Source of the DNA: Patella vulgata
Lineage: Eukaryota; Mollusca; Gastropoda; Patellidae
DNA: 64,000 bases
Assembly: GCF_932274485.2 (NCBI RefSeq)
Contig: NC_065879.2
Span: 41,286,436 to 41,350,435 of the forward strand
Direction: 5' to 3'
The notes beneath the pieces were generated by a model, which did no database searches, was not told the DNA's origin, and was given only the letters and a program-made list of their open reading frames with translations. Position 1 is the first letter of the stretch. Each line of letters opens with the position of its first letter. Position numbers and translations under genes: made by a program. Positions 57,101 through 64,000 of the stretch are shown here, in pieces.

Positions 57101-60100
57101 CTAAGATAGCAATATGAGTAAATAATTAACTTAAGCAATCTTTTTACAGACAAATATGAGTTTAGATCATCGAACAGGTGACCAAATTATGCTCCATGGA
57201 ACGTATCCTTAAAAAAAGGAGAGATGATGATCCCCGTATGCTGGGTAGACTAGCATCAACCGTTAAAGAAAAACAAGCAACACGGTTATTACCAAAAAAT
57301 TATTTATACGCCGAGGTATTATCAAGTACATCTCAGTATTAACGAACTTCCTACTTTTGTTTATAAATTAAACAAATAATGAAATCACATCTATCAGCTC
57401 CCAAGCTCCACACCTCCCAAACAAAAACTAAACTTACGAGCAAATCATGGGCGTCAAGTTTTGTATTGCTGACATATCCGAAAAATCGATGGATAATATA
57501 TTCCGTGAAACGCTACTACACTCAACAGATTTCTGCAGACAACCATTTTGCGTGCCTGAAACATTTAAATGGCAGTTAAGTTAAGATGTGAAGTAGCAAT
57601 TATCTTTGTGTGCTTTATAACATCACAAGCTCCAGGCTTCTGAAATCTGTGTTTAAAGGAGCTAAGTCTCTAACTTAATATTTTTCATAATATTCGAAAT
57701 TAAAAGCACAAGTAGAATTCAATATTGATCAATTTCAATCAATATTGGTGTTGTTATCTTGCTGTGAATTGTAGAATCCTAATATCCAATATTTAAGACA
57801 CAATTAAAATTTTATATAAAAAATAAAACAAAACACAACACAATTTATATGGAAAACAATAACTGGTTTATACACATATAGCTTGACGTTTCGACAAGTG
57901 ATTGTTTTCCATATAAATTGTGTTGTGTTTTTTTTTTTAATGTGCTCAATCGCTAAATGCCACTCAAGGATAAACATTTTATAATCAGTACGAGTCGTGT
58001 ACCCTATGGTTTCGGGTGTCATTTTGTAATGAGCTAGAGAGAAATCGGGTTTAACGTCCAATCGAGACAAACTAGGTCATTTCTCGACTAACATTTTGTT
58101 CAATTTTATTTCAATAATTCGCTTGCGCATAGGAGTCTTTAGCAGTGTGAGGAAACCGGAGAACCCGAAGAAAACCCACGAGGTTGGAAAGGCTACCCTA
58201 CTCCTTGTCACTCACAACCGGGGAATCGAAACCACCATTTTGTAATGAACAAATAAAAACATACCCTACAACACAATATGGAAGTAATTAGTAAAGTCTG
58301 CTTCACAAACGACAAAAAAATAATTTAAAAAACGTGTAGAACGTACCAAGCACACGTAAACGACTGCCGTTAAATTGGAAGTGTTCAAGTATTTCACCGA
58401 ACACAATTGATTAGAATTACAATACTTCTTTCAAAAATTAATGAATACTAGTATCACGTTACATATGTTCATATTACATTACTAATGTTTGCTTTTTGAA
58501 CCATTTTTGTCTATTTCAAGGTTCCAAAAAATAGAGTCATACGCCCTTTAATACAGAGCGCAACATTCTTTTTGACTGAGTTTGGATTGTATATCCACAA
58601 CTATCATCCCGAGAACTTTTATATATGATTATTAATTACCTGACTCAGAATAGAAAACTTTATTGATATTGTGTTTACAGTAACGGTAAGTTGCAGTCAT
58701 AGTAGGGAGGTTTGGACCAAATTCTCAAACGATCTAACTGGACTTACACATTTGAAAGTGGTACCTATTACGAAAACTACACACTCGGGTCTTTCCTTTG
58801 TCCGACTTTAATCTTACGGAAATGAAATAGGGTTTAACGCCCTGCTATTTTTCAACGATTGGGATAATGACGGTGGATACAGAGCACATAGTGGGTTATT
58901 AGGGAAATTCGGCCCAGAATTTGTAACCTCGGGGTTTCGTCCTATCCGAACGTCAAAACACTATGCCTTGCCAGGCCATCCATCCTTCATCACTATTTAA
59001 TCTTACTACTGTGTATTTGCCATAAAAAAATCCCTTGCGCTCATATTGCTTAAATCATATTCATACCTGTATCGTTTCCACAAACTTGTTCAATCGTTGG
59101 TTTAACAGCATCTAAGCTAGACGTGACATTCGCGAAAGCTGGGTCGGGACACATAAGTGTCAGTTCACTGTAACACCTAGTGATCTTACTAAATGTACTG
59201 AAAGACATAATATAGTAATCATTGATATTCCAACTTGATTATCTGAGTTTTATTTAAACTGTCGTTAAAATCTCTATATATGCAGCTATTGATATACATT
59301 AATCCAAATCGTTTCGGATTAGCTCGAAATAAACATGCCGGCTGTAAAGATCGATTTCCATTAAATTGCCTATTGCAGGTCTTTCTTTAGGCCTGAAATG
59401 TTTTCTAAATTATTAATTGAATTAGACATTAATTAACTTATCCAGGCCATAATCAACTCTCGATGGCATCGGATTTCTGCGATATTATACTATTCAAAAA
59501 AAGTAGGGGATATTTGATTTTGGGGGCATAATACTAAAATATGCAAATGACTACGAAAAAAGTCACTATAGAACCTAACAGAAGAAACATTTCCAGTTAC
59601 ATGTGACGCCCAAACGCACCAATAGCTACCGCATGGAATGCAGGTGATGCTTGGGATCATCATGGGGGTCCAACCCAAGATTTGCACGACTCTGACTTTG
59701 AATGTTACAGTCATTGTGGCATTGAATTCCAGGGTGGAAACATCAGTTTAATTGTTTTAGTGACCAGAAAACAAATTTTGATATGCGTCGGCTTACCCAA
59801 AATGAAAGGTTACGTGCCCTTGGCATGCTACAGATCGGCACAACACGGGCGGTTGTGGCGCGGACGATGAATGTTTCTCAGTCTGTCATAAGCAGGCTAT
59901 GGTCCAGATACCGTGATACACAATCTGTACAGGACAGACCACGCTCAGGTCGACCAAGGGCGACAACTCAAGCCCAGGATCGATTTATCTGTACCTTGGC
60001 CTTGAGAAATCGTGTCATCACAGCAAATCAGATCAGCGCTCGTCTTCAAACAGACACTGGTGTGAGAGTGAGTGGCCAGACGATTCGGAATCGACTGCAT

Positions 60101-62266
60101 AGGGGTCACCTTCGCGCCCGACGTCCTCGCGTGATCCCTTGTTTGAGAGATCATCACATTCAGGCAAGACGTCGTTGGTGTAGGGATCGTCAACACTGGG
60201 ATAATCGACGCTGGAGCAATGTGATGTTTTCAGATGAGTCAAGGTTCACTGTTGATTTTTTGGACAGACGTAGGAGGGTGTGGCGTCGTCGAAACGAGCG
60301 CTTCCAAGACGTTAACGTCATCAGACATGATCGATTTGGGGGTGGTTCTGTTATGGTGTGGGGAGGCATCACTGTTGCTGGAAGAACGGCTTTACATGTT
60401 GTTGCAGGGCGTGTTACAGGCCAGTACTACCGGGACAACATCTTGGCAGTCCATGTTGTGCCGTTCGCACGACGTCATGGCCGCCGTTTCATCTTCCAGG
60501 ATGACAACGCAAGATGTCACAGGGCCAGGATCGTTACAGGTTACCTCCAACAACAGAACATCACCATATTACCTTGGCCAGCACTGAGTCCCGACCTCTC
60601 CCCCATCGAGCATGTCTGGGACATGCTTGGACAGAGGTTACGTCAACGTCAACAACGTCCTGCCAATGTCCAAGAACTTGCTGTTGCGTTACGGTGGTTG
60701 AAATTATTGCACACGTCTTGTCAAACCTTCCAAGGCTAATATCTTTGCTCGCAATAGAGTAATTTGAATGAAATTTTTAAATTATTCATTTTACATTATC
60801 CATTTTCGAACTATTATTGCAAGAATGGCTAGCTCTTTATCTAAATCTTACATAATGTATCTTTAATTTTGTATGACAATTATTCTGAAATTTTAAAGCC
60901 AAAGATAATCATGTTGATATTATTCCTATGTTGATAAATATCAAGGTGTTAACATAATGGTGACGGTTGATAGGTGTCAATCTGTTCACATTGCCATCTG
61001 TTCTATGTTATGAACCCATTTTTCTTTTAGTATCAAGCTGTGTTGAAACAAATCATACACCTATACAATTCTAGTATCAAACCGCGTTGAAACAGATCAT
61101 ACACCAATACAATTTGTAAAGAAGAATAATATTAACAATATGAAATCCCTTTAAAGAGTAATTCACTTGCGAAGGGGTCTTTAGCAGTGGGAGGAAACCA
61201 GAGGACCCGAAAAAATTCACGAAGTTGGACAGGTGACCCTACTCCTTGTTACGTACAAGAGAGGAGTCGCAACCACGTCACTTGAATCAATGACATACCT
61301 TATGAAGCATGTTCCAGTATTGGTTCTTTATGATGACATCACTGGTTTAACTTCATATGATACTTTTATTGTTCTTCAAATATACTAATGTCCAAAAGAA
61401 AGTATACACTGTGCATTTTTTCCTGCTTCAAACAAAGTCATTTTTCCATTGTATGCGGTATTTAGGTACAATGTCCATTTGTTTTGCCATTTATTTGCTT
61501 AGAAATATTGAGTTTGGACGCACGAGACATGTTCAGTGTAGTTTCATCACATTTTGTTGATTTAAACAAAACTTAGTCATATTGTTAGTGTGTATACTTT
61601 CTTTTGGACATTAGTATATATAAAGTACAAACTTCTTATAGTTAAAGACTCCGCAATTAGCTTGTGTTGAGGTAGCCATGGTCCTAACTTGGTTTTACAC
61701 CCTTGGGTGCCAACACCCAGCAAACTTAAATGGCCACTCTTCGGTTTTAACTTGAGACCTGCCTGTTACCAAGTTAACGAAAAGACGCCCGCCCCCGCCC
61801 TCGCCTTCACTGAATAATCTATTTTGGATTCCTGCTTATAATCCCCCTTCTATAAAAAGGATGATCGAAGAGATTATGCAGCTGGCTATGTTGTATCATA
61901 ATTCAGGTAGTAACTAATGACTTCCACATAGCCGTTCCAGGCCAGTGCCAATGTCGCCCATCTGTGGGTCATAATGATAAGAATGTTTTAATCAATTTCA
62001 TGTATGGAAGGTGTTAATTGACATTTTTCTAAATAATCTCCAATTATGTAATACACAACGAGCACGCGTTCACTCCCACCCCCGTTCATATTGTAATCCC
62101 CTGTTGATATGCTAAGATTATGTCGAACAAGAAGAAACTTACGGGCACATCGTTGTAGATAGACTTTGTACAGCCGATTCATCTGTGAAATCTATGGAAA
62201 GTACAGCATCTGCAATCTCGGTTGAATAGTTTGAACACTCGAAAACTTTCTGAAAACAGCCATTTG
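44880..62266 (-). CDS. Copy 2: paralog of the nine-domain Cys-rich protein (16 visible exons, 5' part absent)
   Basis: Coding exons, 5' to 3', are 62143-62266, 59067-59197, 57438-57555, 56837-56961, 55758-55851, 53842-53957, 53502-53571, 52929-53038, 49260-49395, 48119-48237, 47161-47236, 46724-46845, 46338-46449, 45616-45731, 45304-45369 and 44880-44935. Each equals its copy 1 partner in length and phase, and none contains a stop. They code domains 3-9, one stalk repeat and the hydrophobic tail, about 563 residues. Introns also align, so this is a DNA-level tandem duplication. Exons for the leader and domains 1-2 are not seen up to 64000; they lie further on or were lost where the Penelope-like element now sits. 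All terminal module cysteines are present. Confidence 0.85.
45304..45369 (-). CDS. Copy 2 stalk exon
   Basis: 66 nt, phase 1-1, coding EGGFEETTTVVTTGEGNTAI. It is the only stalk exon in copy 2. Confidence 0.83.
45616..45731 (-). CDS. Copy 2 module A of domain 9
   Basis: 116 nt. CTTGYSQTC replaces CMTGYSQTC of copy 1; otherwise the residues I compared are the same. Confidence 0.86.
46338..46449 (-). CDS. Copy 2 module B of domain 9
   Basis: 112 nt. It contains CQQASVC where copy 1 has CQQTPIC, and the same FWCN end. Several replacements lie in the loop between cysteines. Confidence 0.86.
46724..46845 (-). CDS. Copy 2 module A of domain 8
   Basis: 122 nt, nearly identical to 5298-5419, including CVTTALDTCGESSK and the QSCTG end. 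Confidence 0.86.
47161..47236 (-). CDS. Copy 2 module B of domain 8
   Basis: 76 nt. It contains RNPCPGVAGC and ends VQSCP. Confidence 0.85.
47820..47872 (+). repeat. Degenerate CCCTAA (telomere-like) words in a copy 2 intron
   Basis: CCTAACCC, CCCTAACCC and TTACCCTAACCC occur within about 50 bp. They are absent from the copy 1 intron and too few to be sure they are telomere-derived. Confidence 0.4.
48119..48237 (-). CDS. Copy 2 module A of domain 7
   Basis: 119 nt. It contains CVSASTTPC (C-x7-C) and an AICNGG end. Three short direct copies of the acceptor-side sequence (TTTAGCCATTCTAGTAAAAC) follow within 48228-48360. Confidence 0.85.
49260..49395 (-). CDS. Copy 2 module B of domain 7, cysteine intact
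   Basis: 136 nt. It contains CQTFGTC and ends NPEHWCN, keeping the Cys that copy 1 has lost. Confidence 0.86.
49803..52627. mobile_element. ~2.8-kb foldback element with TTAA target duplications
   Basis: Ends CCACAGGCACTTGAAGGG on the left and, reversed, on the right are each preceded by TTAA (49803-49806, 52624-52627). The inverted arms are about 325 bp: the left arm is 49807-49834 continuing at 51193-51489, the right arm 52300-52623. The left arm is split by a satellite-bearing insertion. The middle (51490-52300) has no recognisable gene. It lies in a copy 2 intron that is short in copy 1. Confidence 0.8.
49835..51192 (+). mobile_element. Satellite-bearing insertion (~8 units of ~146 bp plus GACA/GACG repeats) in the foldback arm
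   Basis: Units starting CAACCAATCAAATTGCTTAT (with variants) lie near 49908, 50054, 50197, 50347, 50494, 50641, 50782 and 50928. GACA/GACG microsatellites occur at 50095, 50235 and 51077-51142. Near the borders TGTCCCCCGCC (49853) faces GGCGGGGGACA (51182-51192). The intact right arm gives the empty site, an insertion between A and T with no duplication. That and the 3' hairpin fit a Helitron/Helentron or 'pearl' type (inference). Confidence 0.7.
52632..52862 (-). mobile_element. MITE M1 fragment beside the foldback
   Basis: Reversed, it starts TTAAAGGGGCATTATGGGAG and follows the 15487 copy through TCTCGATTAT. It then stops where the foldback begins, so the foldback may have landed in it. 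Confidence 0.55.
52929..53038 (-). CDS. Copy 2 module A of domain 6
   Basis: 110 nt. It contains CVNTAC and a QICTG end. Only the first residues differ from copy 1. Confidence 0.85.
53502..53571 (-). CDS. Copy 2 short module B of domain 6
   Basis: 70 nt. It contains EYCPGLNAC and a YTVCP end. Conservation of this very short exon in both copies supports it as real. Confidence 0.83.
53842..53957 (-). CDS. Copy 2 module A of domain 5, ancestral acceptor
   Basis: 116 nt. It contains CFKRNQC and QCSGYQG. Preceded by CTTTCTTTCAAG, the pre-SINE state of the copy 1 site. Confidence 0.86.
54638..55513. mobile_element. Copy 2-specific insert with ~280-bp inverted arms
   Basis: Ends GATTTCTTTATTTCCTGCGT (54722) and, reversed, GATTACTTTATTTCCCGCGT (to 55511) open imperfect arms that include TGCGTTAATTTTGTT, CTATTTATA and AGGCCTAATAAAGAAATAC. 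Copy 1 passes directly from CAAACAAAATACACGCC to AGTCACGGGAACC (14460-14490), an empty site. No coding sequence. Confidence 0.65.
55758..55851 (-). CDS. Copy 2 module B of domain 5 with extra cysteines
   Basis: 94 nt with the same five Cys as copy 1 (CLGC, ASGC, RCCG) and the same sequon. Confidence 0.86.
56371..56749 (+). mobile_element. MITE M1 copy with both ends
   Basis: It begins TTAAAAATGCATTATGTAAG and ends TTAAATAATGCATCTTTAA, an inverted pair about 380 bp apart. It is absent from copy 1 at this position. Confidence 0.65.
56837..56961 (-). CDS. Copy 2 module A of domain 4
   Basis: 125 nt. It contains CYNQLQQEC (C-x7-C), sequons NLT and NAT, and a QMCGAG end. Confidence 0.86.
57438..57555 (-). 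CDS. Copy 2 module B of domain 4
   Basis: 118 nt. It contains CLQKSVEC (C-x6-C) and a MICS end; the copy 1 sequon NFS is DFS here and is lost. Confidence 0.86.
57825..58020 (-). repeat. Inverted repeat related to 36085-36275
   Basis: Arms ACAACACAATTTATATGGAA and TTCCATATAAATTGTGTTGT flank GACGTTTCGACAAG. The flank AATGTGCTCAATCGCTAAAT matches, reversed, the flank of the 36085 copy, so both belong to one family. Confidence 0.65.
58020..58250 (-). mobile_element. SINE family B, 5'-truncated, with target duplication
   Basis: The body is 58035-58235. CATTTTGTAATGAGC (58020-58034) and CATTTTGTAATGAAC (58236-58250) flank it. It landed in the inverted-repeat element, which is therefore older. Confidence 0.83.
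58807..59006 (-). mobile_element. SINE family A, partner of the ancestral insertion at 16618
   Basis: TTTAATCTTAC lies on both sides (58807-58817, 58996-59006). The body is more decayed than in copy 1 and has its own deletions. Confidence 0.8.
59067..59197 (-). CDS. Copy 2 module A of domain 3
   Basis: 131 nt. It contains CYSELTLMC (C-x7-C), a sequon NVT and a QVCGNDTG end. Confidence 0.86.
59350..60867 (-). mobile_element. MITE M1 copy split by a Tc1 insertion
   Basis: Sequence at 59371-59485 (reversed) matches 15745-15860, and 60700-60867 (reversed) matches 15490-15610 and 22894-23060. The Tc1 lies between. Copy 1 lacks the whole unit near 17465, so both insertions follow the gene duplication, MITE first. 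Confidence 0.7.
59783..60739 (+). CDS. Tc1-like transposase (DD34E), nearly intact, C-terminus replaced
   Basis: 318 residues, uninterrupted. An N-terminal paired helix-turn-helix (about 1-110) contains the hook GRPR. The catalytic triad is Asp in FSDESRF, Asp in FQDDNARCH and Glu in SPIEHVWD, with 34 residues between the last two, the canonical Tc1 spacing. About the last 14 residues (WLKLLHTSCQTFQG) read into MITE sequence, so the normal C-terminal ~40 residues and the right terminal repeat are gone. The gene is GC-richer than its surroundings. Such enzymes cut and paste their own element at TA sites. This copy probably cannot move itself. Confidence 0.9.
   Translation: MRRLTQNERLRALGMLQIGTTRAVVARTMNVSQSVISRLWSRYRDTQSVQDRPRSGRPRATTQAQDRFICTLALRNRVITANQISARLQTDTGVRVSGQTIRNRLHRGHLRARRPRVIPCLRDHHIQARRRWCRDRQHWDNRRWSNVMFSDESRFTVDFLDRRRRVWRRRNERFQDVNVIRHDRFGGGSVMVWGGITVAGRTALHVVAGRVTGQYYRDNILAVHVVPFARRHGRRFIFQDDNARCHRARIVTGYLQQQNITILPWPALSPDLSPIEHVWDMLGQRLRQRQQRPANVQELAVALRWLKLLHTSCQTFQG
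61148..61306 (-). mobile_element. SINE family B fragment
   Basis: It holds GGGGTCTTTAGCAGTGGGAG and TTGGACAGGTGACCCTACTC and is diverged elsewhere. From 61320 to 62130 (intron) I see nothing else I recognise. Confidence 0.7.
62143..62266 (-). CDS. Copy 2 module B of domain 3 (first visible exon)
   Basis: 124 nt, phase 1 to 2. It contains CFQKVFEC (C-x6-C) and an STTMCP end. Similarity to copy 1 continues upstream to about 62690 (18100 in copy 1) and then stops. Confidence 0.86.
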
Positions 62267-63209
62267 CTGAAAGTTGATACAAAAATAATTATAAAATAAC
62301 GGATCACCAATAAAGTTATTTTGTATAAAAAAAAGATGGAAAGATTTATATCTGCTTTAAGGATATAGCATATGCATGAAAGCAACTGGAGTGTGTGTAT
62401 CCCTTTAACTTCTACAGAACACTCTATTTAGGTCAAGTTACATCATCCTGTCACAGTTGTCTAGTCTCATAATATCCTATGCTTACAAATAAATTCCGAT
62501 GCAATAACTGTACTGGTTAATATAGACTAATAAAAAATGGCCTGACAAAGTTAGGTAGTGCTTTGTAAATCAAAAAGTAATTCTTATTAAAATACGAACA
62601 AATCATCTACAAAGCGCATATAATCCAACACGTAAGCCTGTTCCCAAATGCCATTCAGATATCCTGAATAAAATATTATTTTAAACCAAATTCAAAAAGG
62701 GCATACAAGAATTCATTTTCATCTGTTTATATGGACTAAGAGTGGTAATAATTTCCCCTCTTGTAACGACAAATTTTAGTCCCGAAACGAAAGAGAGCTT
62801 TAAAATTCTGAAGGGTAGGATCTGGAGGTAATGCGGAAATCGCCAACGAAAGATGTCAGAACCGTTGCCAGGCGTAGAAAAAAAAAGAAATGGTCAACCC
62901 AAATGACAGATTGCATTTTTAAATTAGAGTAGAAGTTTCATATGCGTGAAGCGACATACCCACCGCCCCTTAAAGATAACTACTCTTAGGTATTAAATAT
63001 ACAAAAATATAAAAGTTTTTGAAAAAAGAACTACATTATTTGTCGATTACTAGCACTTTCGCTTATTTTATTAAGCTCTTCAGATAATCAACATTTTGGT
63101 AATACAACAATGACTATGACGTTATAGAATCATAGGAACACAGTAGTACAAAGAGGGAACATAACGTAAAATCAAATCAGACAACAATAATTAGGGCTAT
63201 GTGCAATGA

Positions 63210-64000
63210 AATTACTAGAATTTTGCATTTAAAGCTGGCCGATATTTGTCAATAAAAGATACCTCTTGGCTTCTAATAAATCATTATTATTGTTATTAAG
63301 CTTGTACATCGGAAAAACACTAAATTTGCAACCACCACAAACATCTATATGTCCACTAAGAGTGTTCATCCTATAATGTGGATTGAGTATATGATGTCGA
63401 TGGAAATGAAATGAAATGAAATGGAGTTTAACGTCCTACTTTTCTGCTCCTAACCTGGGCTAATGAAGACGGGCATACGCCATACAGTGTGCTATGAGGG
63501 AAATTTTGCCCGGACAGCGGCACTACGGCCTACTCTTATATCGAATTCCAACTGCCAAGGGATCTTTTACGTGCACGCCAATGTGTACACGGGACCTCGG
63601 TTTTTCGTCCCATCCGAACGACTAGACAGCTTTCCTTGTCAGCCCCTCCGCCCTGCATCACTGACAAGGGAGAACCACGCCGGAAAATCTGGATGAACTT
63701 TCTCGGCCAATGCAGGGATCGAACATCCGACCTCCAGGCTAGCGAGCTAGCGACTTAGCCACGTGATGTCGATGGAGGTTCATCCTTGTCTTTAGCATAC
63801 TTATAGTTTTTCCAATGTACCGTCTATTACAGCCTGAACAAACAATCACATACATGACATAACTGGTTTTACAGTTCATGGGTTGTTTAATATGAAAGAG
63901 TTTGTTATCGGTGATTTGGATTGAGGAGCCCTTAATTATTGTTTTACAGGTCTTGCAATTTATTTCTCCACATTCACTTACCACCGGTGTATCTGGACTA
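63210..64000 (-). mobile_element. Penelope-like element, GIY-YIG end, split by a SINE, runs off the window
   Basis: The minus strand codes CGEINCKTCK, a Cys cluster, then VMYVIVCSGCNRRYIGKT, the GIY-YIG endonuclease core with its Tyr, Gly and Cys residues, as in canonical Penelope-like elements. The rest of the domain lies beyond the SINE at 63405-63763, down to about 63230. The reverse transcriptase would be past 64000. The element is broken by the insertion. Confidence 0.83.
63392..63776 (-). mobile_element. SINE family A inserted in the Penelope-like element
   Basis: The body is 63405-63763, flanked by perfect 13-bp duplications TGATGTCGATGGA (63392-63404, 63764-63776). Three ATTTC units end the tail. 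This is the freshest SINE in the window and is younger than its host element. Confidence 0.92.

Noticed and set aside
60190-60587. Frames overlapping the Tc1 transposase in other registers
   Set aside because: They are shadows of the 318-residue transposase, which alone has family motifs.

Overview
The window is AT-rich, intron-rich animal DNA, most likely from a marine mollusc or other lophotrochozoan. I infer this from exon-intron structure with GT/AG borders, two tRNA-headed SINE families ending in GACGTTAAAC plus ATTTC or CT repeats, an I-group LINE, Penelope-like elements, Tc1-like transposons and tandem arrays with 146-bp monomers. There is no bacterial gene organisation.

The host content is two tandem paralogs on the minus strand. 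Copy 1 runs from about 20574 down to 3304. Copy 2 runs from 62266 down to 44880, and its 5' part is missing or beyond the window. I rebuilt both by hand from splice borders and reading phase. Copy 1 shows 21 coding exons (2258 nt, about 752 residues) and copy 2 shows 16 (1691 nt, about 563 residues). All 16 shared exons are identical in length and open. The protein begins with the end of a hydrophobic leader. It continues as 18 small three-cysteine modules, one per exon, which alternate in phase (1 to 2, then 2 to 1) and so form nine two-exon, roughly six-cysteine domains. It ends with a short Thr-rich stalk exon (two in copy 1, one in copy 2) and a last exon coding only a hydrophobic tail and a stop, the layout of a GPI-anchor signal. 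I do not recognise the family. The best reading is a secreted, glycosylated, GPI-anchored cell-surface protein.

Layout: 1-3300, 3' flank of copy 1 with a 170-bp repeat; 3304-20574, copy 1, whose introns hold a Penelope-like fragment, a broken Tc1, several SINEs and a MITE; 20600-26900, repeats (a TIR element, SINEs, two tandem arrays); 26906-32714, a full-length I-group LINE with 15-bp target-site duplications and one frameshift; 33100-43990, repeats including a 3-kb TIR element filled with a GA-rich tract and a truncated second LINE; 44880-62266, copy 2, whose introns hold a 2.8-kb foldback element carrying a satellite array, another foldback, a MITE and a nearly intact Tc1; 63200-64000, the GIY-YIG end of a Penelope-like element split by a SINE.

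Because the two gene copies align intron by intron, most insertions have a visible empty site in the other copy, which orders the events: one SINE predates the gene duplication, and most other elements came later.
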